54,880 bases of DNA from CAXTTV01 sp964247295 (GTDB lineage Bacteria; Chloroflexota; Ktedonobacteria; Ktedonobacterales; Ktedonobacteraceae): assembly GCA_964247295.1 (NCBI GenBank), contig CAXTTV010000007.1, positions 1-54,880 of the forward strand. The letters run 5' to 3'. Within the stretch, counting starts at the first letter, position 1. Each line of letters opens with the position of its first letter. This document shows positions 44,377 to 51,903 of the stretch, piece by piece. Made by a program: the position numbers and the translations under genes. Under the pieces are notes generated by a model. The model did not search any database and was not told where the DNA came from. It saw nothing but the letters and a program-made list of their open reading frames with translations.

Positions 44377-44604
44377 ATGTCAGTTTTGCAGCCCAAAGCG
44401 GCAAAAGTCACTGCTGCGCGAGCTCTTGATATTGTCTGTGAAGAGTGCGAAACGCTCTGTGTCGACACGTATAGTTCCACGATGATCACCGAAGAGAGCG
44501 AGACCGTGCTATGTGAGTGCTGTGGGACCTTCTACGAGGTCCCTTCACAGGCTTTTCGCGTTGTTTATAAGGCAAAGTGTAAAGCCAAAGGGAAACATCA
44601 TTAA
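44377..44604 (+). CDS. Zinc-ribbon-like protein, 75 aa
   Basis: ATG 44377 after GAAGGAG (the upstream ATG 44326 is in frame but lies in the repeat-bearing leader). CEECETLC and CECCGTFYEV carry two cysteine pairs; the C-terminus is Lys-rich (KAKCKAKGKHH). Probable zinc-dependent nucleic-acid binder. No family recognised. Confidence 0.6.
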   Translation: MSVLQPKAAKVTAARALDIVCEECETLCVDTYSSTMITEESETVLCECCGTFYEVPSQAFRVVYKAKCKAKGKHH

Positions 44605-44616
44605 GTCGCTTTGACA

Positions 44617-44637
44617 ATCATCTCAGGTGCTTTTCCT
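44617..44637 (+). repeat. 21-bp leader repeat, copy 2
   Basis: Second copy of the 44340-44360 repeat, 41 bp before the exonuclease-like gene; a weaker third version (GCGCCTTTTCTCATAGAAAGG) follows at 44650-44670, again just before the start. Confidence 0.65.
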
Positions 44638-44677
44638 TGCTGGGGACGAGCGCCTTTTCTCATAGAAAGGACACCAG

Positions 44678-45490
44678 ATGACCGATATTCAGACGCCGTT
44701 CAATCATGCACACGAGTTGTTGACCCAGATGCAGACCAGCAGTCTGCAAGGGCTGGAAGCGATTATACAACGGAGACAGCTTTTTGAAGCATTTGACCGG
44801 GACCTGGAAGGCGTGGAACATGCAATCGCTCACGTCCGGGGGTCCTACCGTAGATTGCCATCCCTCCCTGATCCATCCGTCGTGTTGTGGGCTCAGGCGA
44901 CGCTCTCGCTCCCTCATTTCTACGTAGAGGTTGACACCAACGGACTTGACGATCGTGCGGAAATCACCCGGTTTCTGCTTCTAGGTGCGGACGGGTTGGT
45001 CGCTTTCGATAGCTTGGTCAAACCAACACAGTCTGTTTCCGCGAAGATTGCCCATATAAACGGCGTTTCTGCTGAGGCTTTAGAGTCCGCTCCATCGTTG
45101 GGGGAGATCTGGCATCAGGTATCCCAACTCATACAAGGAAAGTTCCTCGTGTCCTATGGGCTGGAATTTGACCAGAAAATGCTCGCTCAGAACGCGACCC
45201 GTTTGGGCCTTCCGCCTCTCCCCATTGCTGGCGATTGCTTGATGGAACAATCAGGGCGCTACATCTCCACAAGCCTGTATCGGAAGCTCTCTAGCGCAAG
45301 TCAGATGCTGGGACATACCTTACCGGATCACCCTGATCAGACGGCCCTGGACCGGGCTCAGGCGCAAAGAGCCCTACACATAGCGATAGCAGAGGGTAGA
45401 ACCGCCGGAAGCCAGAAAGCTTCACCTGAGGGGAGCCCGTCAACGGCTGTGGATGATTTCAGCATTGATGACAATGACATTTTCCCCTGA
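44678..45490 (+). CDS. DEDD-superfamily 3'-5' exonuclease-like protein, altered active site
   Basis: 270 aa. DnaQ-like core at 85-250: YVEVDTNGL occupies the Exo I motif (normally D-x-E-T-x-G; here E-x-D, the acidic residues swapped), SYGLEFDQKML is Exo II with its Asp, and QTALDRAQAQRAL is Exo III with Asp but Gln where the general-base His normally stands. It may have lost or changed exonuclease activity. GAAAGGACACC precedes ATG 44678. The N-terminal 80 residues are helical. Beside the replication and nucleotide-modification genes. Confidence 0.72.
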   Translation: MTDIQTPFNHAHELLTQMQTSSLQGLEAIIQRRQLFEAFDRDLEGVEHAIAHVRGSYRRLPSLPDPSVVLWAQATLSLPHFYVEVDTNGLDDRAEITRFLLLGADGLVAFDSLVKPTQSVSAKIAHINGVSAEALESAPSLGEIWHQVSQLIQGKFLVSYGLEFDQKMLAQNATRLGLPPLPIAGDCLMEQSGRYISTSLYRKLSSASQMLGHTLPDHPDQTALDRAQAQRALHIAIAEGRTAGSQKASPEGSPSTAVDDFSIDDNDIFP

Positions 45491-45502
45491 TCGGAAAACG
45501 AG

Positions 45503-45958
45503 ATGACTCAGCACGTCAAGATGCTCTGCGGGGTCTGTGCGGCTCCATGCCGGGGCCAGTGCAACTTTTGTCAGCGCCCCCTTTGTGCCTCTCACAAGCC
45601 AAAGCGGGGGCGTTGCCGCCTCTGCTCTGGCAGAAAGAAATCTGTTCCCCAATATATCCCGTCGGGAGCACAGTTAGTAGCCCCAGGGACACCAATCCCG
45701 CCCTATCCAACGCTCTCTCAGCCATCGCCACCGTCCAGCTTGCCCGACTTTACAGCAATGAGCGATCAACAGATCAAAGACTGGATGCAGGTGATCCACG
45801 ACTGGCTGAGCAAGAAACAGCGCCGAGAACGAGGCTACCTGGATCGGCGGGCAAAACGCGGAACGCACACACCTACTGACGAAGCATATGAAGATGACCA
45901 GATCCAGGAAGCGGCCCTGCTTGCTTTTCTGGATCGACTTCTCAAACAAATTCCATAA
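45503..45958 (+). CDS. N-terminal zinc-finger protein, 151 aa
   Basis: Residues 9-42 form a Cys/His-rich binding cluster, CGVCAAPCRGQCNFC followed by RPLCASHK and CRLC, like a short B-box or cross-brace; then a Pro-rich linker and a charged C-terminal helix. 12 nt after the exonuclease-like gene. No specific family. Confidence 0.58.
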   Translation: MTQHVKMLCGVCAAPCRGQCNFCQRPLCASHKPKRGRCRLCSGRKKSVPQYIPSGAQLVAPGTPIPPYPTLSQPSPPSSLPDFTAMSDQQIKDWMQVIHDWLSKKQRRERGYLDRRAKRGTHTPTDEAYEDDQIQEAALLAFLDRLLKQIP

Positions 45959-45967
45959 GGAGAGACT

Positions 45968-46459
45968 ATGACAAAAGAAATTGATCCGTATCCCTTCAAC
46001 TCCATCCAGAACCACCTGGACAGAAAGGGGATAGGGCTACAAACCATGAACCCGCCGGTAAAGAAGATGATCTCTACCCTGGGATATCGGCAGAAAGGTG
46101 CTGAAGAGCATCTGAAGCGGTTAATCCAACAGGGCTTTCAGATCATCGACATTCGGACGCGCGCAGGATCGCGATATAACCCTGCATACAATTGGGGACA
46201 GTTGAAAGCACGCTTTGGCGACCGATACACCCATTTCAGAGAGTTGGGGAACCGGAATTACCCTCACAAACCGTACGAGCTGGCAAATGAGCAGGCCGGG
46301 ATCAATAAGGCGGCTGCTCTTCTGCTTCTGGCAGATGTACCGGGCGTGATCCTGCTCTGTGCCTGCCAGGATGCGCATGAATGCCATCGGTCCCTGGTTG
46401 CAGAGCTCTTACAGCAGCGAATCTCCAATGCTCAGGTCATTCATCTGGAGGAGGCATGA
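45968..46459 (+). CDS. DUF488 family protein
   Basis: 163 aa. QIIDIRTRAGSR near 54 and LLCACQDAHECHRSLVAELL near 133 with the family Cys and CHR motif place it in DUF488. Family function is unknown; the conserved Cys and His suggest sulfur or redox chemistry or nucleic-acid processing. AAGGAGA precedes ATG 45968. Its stop overlaps the start of the PAPS-reductase-like gene (ATGA), so the two are translated as a pair. Confidence 0.82.
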   Translation: MTKEIDPYPFNSIQNHLDRKGIGLQTMNPPVKKMISTLGYRQKGAEEHLKRLIQQGFQIIDIRTRAGSRYNPAYNWGQLKARFGDRYTHFRELGNRNYPHKPYELANEQAGINKAAALLLLADVPGVILLCACQDAHECHRSLVAELLQQRISNAQVIHLEEA

Positions 46460-47553
46460 GCGCCACACGCATCTCACTGTGGGAAGGGGAGCGGCTCACA
46501 ATGGAACGCTCCCATGCTCTCACCGTCGAGTCACTCCAAGCATATGGAGCTCTGTATCGCCACTGGGCAGTTGCCTACAGTGGGGGAAAAGACTCTACTG
46601 CTCTGGTCACGCTGGTGGCGCATCTTATCCTTACCGGTCAGATTACGCCCCCTCAATCGCTGACGATCCTGTATGCCGATACCAGAATGGAATTGCCTCC
46701 TCTACAGGCGACGGCGATGCAGCTCCTGGAAGTCCTGAAGCAGAAGGGGTTTCAGACACAGATCGTACTTCCACAGCTTGATCAGCGGTTCTTCTCGTAT
46801 ATGCTGGGGCGGGGGGTGCCACCCCCCAAAAACCGGTTTCGGTGGTGTACACCTCAGTTAAAGATAGAACCGATGCAAGCGGCTCTATTGGGTTTGAGAG
46901 AGCACTACCAGGAAAAGTTCTTAATGCTGACGGGGGTCAGGATTGGAGAAAGTGCTGCGAGGGATCAGCGCATCGCTCTCTCCTGTAGCCGTGACGGATC
47001 TGAATGTGGACAGGGATGGTTTCAAACCACCACCCCGGCGGCAGTTGCGGATACGCTGGCACCTCTGTTGCATTGGAGGGTATGCCACATTTGGGATTAT
47101 CTCCAGTTCCATGCACCACGCTTCGGCTTCCCAACCCAACCGATCGCAGAGATCTATGGTGGGAGTGAAAAAGAAGAAATCAATACACGCACGGGGTGCG
47201 TCGGGTGTAACCTGGCCTCGCGTGATGTGGCTCTGGATACAGTGCTCAAGCTTCCCGAATGGGCCTATCTGGCACCGCTTCAGGGATTGCGACCGTTGTA
47301 CGCAGAGTTGACGAGGCCAGAGTCGCGCCTACGGAAGGACGGGACTGACCGGCGTAAAGATGGGACCTTAACCGCCAATCCCATGAGGCTGGGGCCGCTT
47401 ACGATGGAGGCGCGGATCATGGGATTGGAGCGGGTCCTGACCATCCAACGCGAGGTGAATACCAGTGCCAGAAGGCGCCAACGGCCTTTGATAGACCTGA
47501 TCAACCAGGAAGAAGAGGCGCGTATCCGCCTGCTTATTGAGCTGAACACGTGA
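46456..47553 (+). CDS. PAPS-reductase/DndC-like ATP-pyrophosphatase
   Basis: 365 aa from ATG 46456. The PP-loop AYSGGKDSTAL (40-50) activates substrates with ATP. RWCTPQLKIEPM, GVRIGESAARDQR and TGCVGCNLASRD are typical of DndC-type sulfur-transfer members; several cysteines could hold an iron-sulfur cluster. No dndA, dndB, dndD or dndE lies in the element, so a classical phosphorothioate system is absent. After the TGA stop the same frame stays open to 47655 with protein-like sequence. Co-translated with DUF488. Confidence 0.85.
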   Translation: MSATRISLWEGERLTMERSHALTVESLQAYGALYRHWAVAYSGGKDSTALVTLVAHLILTGQITPPQSLTILYADTRMELPPLQATAMQLLEVLKQKGFQTQIVLPQLDQRFFSYMLGRGVPPPKNRFRWCTPQLKIEPMQAALLGLREHYQEKFLMLTGVRIGESAARDQRIALSCSRDGSECGQGWFQTTTPAAVADTLAPLLHWRVCHIWDYLQFHAPRFGFPTQPIAEIYGGSEKEEINTRTGCVGCNLASRDVALDTVLKLPEWAYLAPLQGLRPLYAELTRPESRLRKDGTDRRKDGTLTANPMRLGPLTMEARIMGLERVLTIQREVNTSARRRQRPLIDLINQEEEARIRLLIELNT

Positions 47554-47680
47554 CCTGAGAAGTGGAATGGAACCGAAGTGCGGGGAGATGTGCTGCTTGA
47601 TCAGGTGATTGCCGACGGGATCACCCAGCCGATACTTACCCCTTTAGAAACCTGATGACCATAGAAAGGATACAAGGACG

Positions 47681-48520
47681 ATGGCAAAAAGCCGAAGCGT
47701 GCCCACAGCACTCCTTGAAGACCCATTGTACTATACCCAGAGCAGCGATACTCAAATCATTCTGTTGGACCTGATTTTGAAAGCAGATGATGAGGGGAGG
47801 GGGCTGGCAGAAATCGGGTTTCTGTCTCGCACCTTTAATAAGGAGGCTGCCACAATCACAAAAGCAATGGAAACTCTTTGCCATTGTGGCTTGCTTCAAG
47901 TCTATCAAGTAGAGCATTCCTATTACCAACTCACACGTTGGGAAGAGTGGGAAACCTTAAGTAAACCAGCACCCAGCCGGTTTCCATCTCCACCCGTTCA
48001 TAGTTCCCCAAATTCTCCAGGGGTTCCCAGGGGTTCCCAGGGGTTCCCAGGGGATTTTGGGAAAACCTTCTCTGAAGAAGAAGAGGAAGGGGAAGAAGAA
48101 CAGAAGAGAACAGAAGAGGAAGCCGAAGATCCCAACCCGAAGATTGTCCCCCTCCACGGCGGCGACGATATGGTCATGCAAAAGCTGGCAGAAATCCTCA
48201 AGCTGGTTCCCTCAGAACCTCTCTTGCGGGTGGTGCAAGAGTATCAGCATTCTGGGCTTTCCCTTACGGGAGAGGCAGATGCTGCGCGAGAGTGGTTGGA
48301 CTCTCCCCAGAACAAGCACCGAACTCGTGTCAGCATCAAATTTTTCCGCAACTGGTTGGAGAGGTCGCGAGATGAGCGCCGCCGGCGGGAACAGCAAACT
48401 CAAAAAGCAACCGGCACGGAGGGCCAGATAGCGGCGCGGTCCAGTCCCGCCAAACTCCCTGATCTGACCGGCCTCGAAACCAAATATCGCAATGAGATGA
48501 ACGCGAGAAAGGGGACATAA
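47681..48520 (+). CDS. Phage-type replication initiator/helicase loader
   Basis: 279 aa. A winged-helix-like N-terminus (5-90, LLDLILKADDEGRGLAEIGF), a Ser/Pro/Glu-rich linker with internal DNA repeats (48017-48053), then a C-terminal helical part like DnaD/DnaT loaders. It abuts dnaB with a 1-nt overlap, the usual loader-helicase pairing. It probably binds the element origin, perhaps within its own gene, and recruits the helicase. Confidence 0.72.
   Translation: MAKSRSVPTALLEDPLYYTQSSDTQIILLDLILKADDEGRGLAEIGFLSRTFNKEAATITKAMETLCHCGLLQVYQVEHSYYQLTRWEEWETLSKPAPSRFPSPPVHSSPNSPGVPRGSQGFPGDFGKTFSEEEEEGEEEQKRTEEEAEDPNPKIVPLHGGDDMVMQKLAEILKLVPSEPLLRVVQEYQHSGLSLTGEADAAREWLDSPQNKHRTRVSIKFFRNWLERSRDERRRREQQTQKATGTEGQIAARSSPAKLPDLTGLETKYRNEMNARKGT
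48017..48053 (+). repeat. 10-bp tandem repeats inside the initiator gene, candidate origin
   Basis: Three exact copies of GGGTTCCCAG (48021-48050) with partial copies on each side. Because 10 is not a multiple of 3, the repeat is conserved as DNA, not as peptide, as in iterons of lambda-type origins within initiator genes. Confidence 0.6.
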
Positions 48521-49851
48521 TGGAAAAGCAGTTCCCGTATAGTCTGGAGGCAGAACAGGGTCTACTGGGAAGTGTGCTCATTGACCCGGAAGCCCTGGCC
48601 CAGGTGATAGATGTTGTGCATGCGGAAGATTTTTATCGCGATGAGCATCGCATCATCTTTGAAACTATTGTCCGGCTGAACGATGCCCGAACCCCAGCCG
48701 ATTTCATCACATTGTGTGAAGCCCTGGATCGGGCAGGACAGCTCGAAGCCGCTGGTGGCGGGAGTACTATCACCTCTCTCGCTAATGAGGTTCCTACCAG
48801 CGGGAATGTCTTACACTACGCTGGTATCGTGGCCCAGAAGGCGTTACTGCGACGATTGATCCACGCTGGGAGCGAGATCGTCGGATTGGCCTATGAGGAG
48901 TCTGAAGAGGCATTAGAGCAAGCAGAAAAGATTATCTTCGGCTTGCATCAGCAGCAGAGCGAGGGCCGTTCTCTCAGCCATGTGAGCGAGATCATGAATT
49001 CCTGCATGGCGCATTTAGATCTGCTGCATGACCGAAAAGCGGATATCATTGGTGTTCCCAGTGGTTTCCATGACCTGGACATGGTGCTGTCGGGTCTGCA
49101 ACCATCGGATCTCATTATTCTGGCAGCCCGTCCCCGTGTAGGAAAAACGAGTCTGGCTTTGAATATCGCACGAAATGCTTCAGAGGTGGGGAAACGAACG
49201 GCAATCTTTAGCCTGGAGATGAGCCGCGAGCAACTTGGGCTTCGCTTGATTGCCATGCAAACCCGGATTGACCAGGCAAGGTTGAGGAAAGGGTGGGTTC
49301 ATGATGAAGAGTGGACTCAGATTGTGACGGCTGTTGGGGAACTGTCCGACGGGAGTATCTGGATTGACGATACTGCGGCAATCTCGCTCGCTTCCATGAG
49401 AAGCCGGGCCAGACAGCTTCAAATGACGAGTGGGCTGGATCTCATCGTGGTCGATTATCTCCAGCTTATGAAATCCGGTGTCGAGAAGCGCAACGCCAAC
49501 CGCGAGCAAGAGATTGCGGAGATCAGCCGGGGTCTCAAGGCTCTGGCAAAAGAGCTCAATGTTCCGGTTCTGGCTCTAGCCCAGCTCTCACGCGGGGTGG
49601 AGCAGCGACAGGATAAGATCCCGCTCCTTTCGGATCTAAGAGAGTCTGGGGCCATCGAGAATGATGCAGACGTGGTGATGTTTATTCACCGCGAGTCTCT
49701 CTACAATCCCGAGACGGAGAACCCCAACACTGCTGATCTGATTATTGCCAAACACCGCAATGGCCCGGCTGGAACGATCCGTCTAGGCTTCGAGGCCACG
49801 CAGACCCGCTTTTATGATCTGCTTGTCAGCCCAATGGAGGAGGAGGAATGA
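48520..49851 (+). CDS. dnaB: Replicative DNA helicase DnaB
   Basis: 443 aa, full length for DnaB. The N-terminal domain (SLEAEQGLLGSVLIDPEAL) is followed by a RecA-like helicase domain with Walker A ARPRVGKTS near 203, Walker B LIVVDYLQLM near 310, and the QLSRGVEQR segment. It opens the element's replication fork, loaded by the preceding gene. This is a second dnaB beside the chromosomal copy, so the element probably replicates autonomously before or after excision. The stop overlaps the methylase start by 4 nt. Confidence 0.95.
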   Translation: MEKQFPYSLEAEQGLLGSVLIDPEALAQVIDVVHAEDFYRDEHRIIFETIVRLNDARTPADFITLCEALDRAGQLEAAGGGSTITSLANEVPTSGNVLHYAGIVAQKALLRRLIHAGSEIVGLAYEESEEALEQAEKIIFGLHQQQSEGRSLSHVSEIMNSCMAHLDLLHDRKADIIGVPSGFHDLDMVLSGLQPSDLIILAARPRVGKTSLALNIARNASEVGKRTAIFSLEMSREQLGLRLIAMQTRIDQARLRKGWVHDEEWTQIVTAVGELSDGSIWIDDTAAISLASMRSRARQLQMTSGLDLIVVDYLQLMKSGVEKRNANREQEIAEISRGLKALAKELNVPVLALAQLSRGVEQRQDKIPLLSDLRESGAIENDADVVMFIHRESLYNPETENPNTADLIIAKHRNGPAGTIRLGFEATQTRFYDLLVSPMEEEE

Positions 49852-51110
49852 CGCTCGATATCACGGTCACCGATATGTTTTGTGGGGCCGGTGGCTCAAC
49901 GACGGGAGCGACGCAAGTCGGCGCTTCGGTGCAGCTCGCGATCAACCATTGGGATCGGGCAATTGAGACGCACAATCGCAATTATCCCGACACGACGCAC
50001 ATCCTGACCGATCTGCATGCCGCCAGCCCTCGTAGGTTTCCTCACACGACTATCTTGATTGCCAGCCCAGAATGCACCAGTCATACTCTGGCGAAAGGGC
50101 GCAAGCGCAAGGGAGAGAGAACGGACCTGTGGGGTCTGGAGGAACCAGATCCCAAAGCCGAAGCTGAGGAGCGAAGCCGATGTACGATGTGGACTCCTCT
50201 GGACTGGGCAGAATGCCACGATTATGAAGCAATCATCTTAGAAAACGTGGTGGACGCGCATCTATGGCGGCCCTTCTCATCTTGGTTAGCTGCCTGGAAA
50301 AGTCTGGGGTATGACTACCAGATCGTGTACCTGAACTCCATGCACGTTCACCCGACACCTCAGAGCCGGGACCGGATGTACGTTGTGGCCTGGAACCAGG
50401 GGAACCCAAAGCCTGATCTTACCATCTGCCCTACGGCTTTCTGCGCGGGGTGTGACAAGGAGATTCAGGCCATCCAGTCATGGAAGAACCCTGCTCGCAA
50501 ATACGGTAAATATCGTCAGCAGTATCTTTATCGCTGCCCCCAATGTGCAAAGGAGGTGACGCCCTACTATGAACCAGCCGCAACGGCCATTGACTGGTCC
50601 GTGCCAGCTCCACGCATCGCAGACCGGAAACGTCCCTTGCAGCAGAAGACCATGCAACGCATCGGATATGGTCTGGAGAAGTTTGGGCGAAGCGATCCAT
50701 TCCTGCTAGACCATCTGGGAGAGTATCGCTCTCGTCCCATACGGGGGCCTGTCTCGACGATCTGCGCCGGTGGGAACCATCACAGCCTGGTCACGCCACC
50801 AGGGCAATCATGGCTTCTGAGCTACTACAACCATGGTCAGCTCGTCCCCACCTCGCAGACGATTCCCACGGTGACCACTCTGGACCGGCATGGATTGCTC
50901 ACCAGCGAACGGCACCAGACGGGACCGATCGCAGTGGAGGATTGTGGGTTCCGAATGTTGATCCCCAAAGAGATTCAAGCCGCGATGGCCTTCCCATCAG
51001 AGTACCAGCTCACCGGTACCCGCCGTGAGCAGGTCAAGCAGCTTGGCAATGCTGTTACCCCGCCAGTGATGAAGCTCTTGATGGAGCGGGTCATCGTATC
51101 ACTTTCGTAG
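49848..51110 (+). CDS. C5 cytosine DNA methyltransferase, zinc-ribbon insert
   Basis: 420 aa. Motif I DMFCGAGGSTTG (9-20); motif IV is IASPECTSHT (71-80), with the catalytic Cys76 in PEC instead of PPC; motif VI is ILENVVDA; motif X GNAVTPPVMKLL is at the C-terminus. A CxxC-x27-CxxC zinc-ribbon (about 198-232, CAGC and CPQC) is inserted before the target-recognition region. Such PEC-type enzymes are common in actinophages. It would methylate element DNA and protect against restriction. Co-translated with dnaB. Confidence 0.9.
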   Translation: MTLDITVTDMFCGAGGSTTGATQVGASVQLAINHWDRAIETHNRNYPDTTHILTDLHAASPRRFPHTTILIASPECTSHTLAKGRKRKGERTDLWGLEEPDPKAEAEERSRCTMWTPLDWAECHDYEAIILENVVDAHLWRPFSSWLAAWKSLGYDYQIVYLNSMHVHPTPQSRDRMYVVAWNQGNPKPDLTICPTAFCAGCDKEIQAIQSWKNPARKYGKYRQQYLYRCPQCAKEVTPYYEPAATAIDWSVPAPRIADRKRPLQQKTMQRIGYGLEKFGRSDPFLLDHLGEYRSRPIRGPVSTICAGGNHHSLVTPPGQSWLLSYYNHGQLVPTSQTIPTVTTLDRHGLLTSERHQTGPIAVEDCGFRMLIPKEIQAAMAFPSEYQLTGTRREQVKQLGNAVTPPVMKLLMERVIVSLS

Positions 51111-51118
51111 AGGAGATT

Positions 51119-51548
51119 ATGATTGAGCCCATTCTCAAATATCCAGGGGCGAAATGGCGCGATGGCCCCCAAATGTGTGGATGGGAACAAGCATCGAGGA
51201 TGACTTAGTAACATCACGGGCCGACATTCTCTGAGCAACACCGGCGGCAATTAAGTTCCTGTCTTGTGAGCCCCTCATAGGACCGCTGCTCTCGCTCGAT
51301 TTCAGTGGAACAGATTGGGCCATCTTTGGAGATGAGTCAGGAGATGAGGCGCGCCCGATGGATGTAACTTGGGTCCGCAAAGCTATTGAGCAGGCCCGTG
51401 AACGGGGCACAGCGGTATTCGTGAAGCAGATGGGGACCGTGTGGGCGCGTGAGCATCACCAGAGGGGGGCAAGGGTGGTGATCCAGGGCTCTGGGAGCCA
51501 GACCGGCGCATTCGCGAATATCCTAATACAACCTCACTTATTGTATAG
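51119..51548 (+). pseudogene. Scar joining a Dam-type methylase start to a Gp37/Gp68 (DUF5131) remnant
   Basis: ATG 51119 after AGGAG opens MIEPILKYPGAKWR, the N-terminus of D12-class adenine methylases; at about 51163-51170 it breaks into a Gp37/Gp68-like protein read in another frame (PPNVWMGTSIEDDL, then RADIL, a TGA at 51232-51234, ATPAAIKFLSCEPLIGPLL and VTWVRKAIEQARERGTAVFVKQMG). A further frameshift near 51460 restores KGGDPGLWEPDRRIREYP to a TAG at 51546-51548. Two genes were fused by a deletion and then decayed. Confidence 0.8.
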
Positions 51549-51574
51549 AATGCGTCTTGAAAGGAAGTGTATAC

Positions 51575-51802
51575 ATGAGGAAACAGAAAGCACAAAAAAG
51601 TGAACCCGTATTAGATCTAAATCCAGAGCAGCTTCAACTCCTGGATATTGAAGATCTCATTCGGCTGCTAAAGATTGGTCGGACTACCATCTATGATCTC
51701 ATTCGTACTGATGGACTTCCAACTATAAAATTGGGAAACTCTACCAGATTTTCTGCGGTCTCGTTACAAAAATGGATTGCAGCACGTGAGCAAGCCTTCT
51801 AA
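51575..51802 (+). CDS. Excisionase-like HTH protein beside the integrase
   Basis: 75 aa from ATG 51575 (AAAGGAAG upstream; a TTG at 51557 is less likely). LDIEDLIRLLKIGRTTIYDL and LPTIKLGNSTRFSAVSLQKW match the helix_turn_helix_17/Xis family. About 100 bp before the integrase on the same strand, the classical Xis-Int order, so it is the likely recombination directionality factor. Confidence 0.82.
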   Translation: MRKQKAQKSEPVLDLNPEQLQLLDIEDLIRLLKIGRTTIYDLIRTDGLPTIKLGNSTRFSAVSLQKWIAAREQAF

Positions 51803-51903
51803 ACAGATAGATAAGAAAGCCTTCATTTAACCGGGTATTGTATATCTCCCAAATGGAGGCTTTTTATGACCAATTAGTTTAAGGAAACAGAAAGCTTAAT
51901 ACA

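Noticed and set aside
46456..47553. Dnd phosphorothioation operon
   Set aside because: No DndA, DndB, DndD or DndE homologues near; only the DndC-like gene is present.
48017..48053. CRISPR array
   Set aside because: Repeat units are contiguous 10-mers without spacers and lie inside a coding gene; no cas genes found.
34500..51234. In-frame TGA at three places (34500, 47551, 51232), suggesting TGA is read as an amino acid
   Set aside because: Other element genes (for example dnaB and the lysozyme-like gene) end in TGA with coupled starts, so standard decoding applies.
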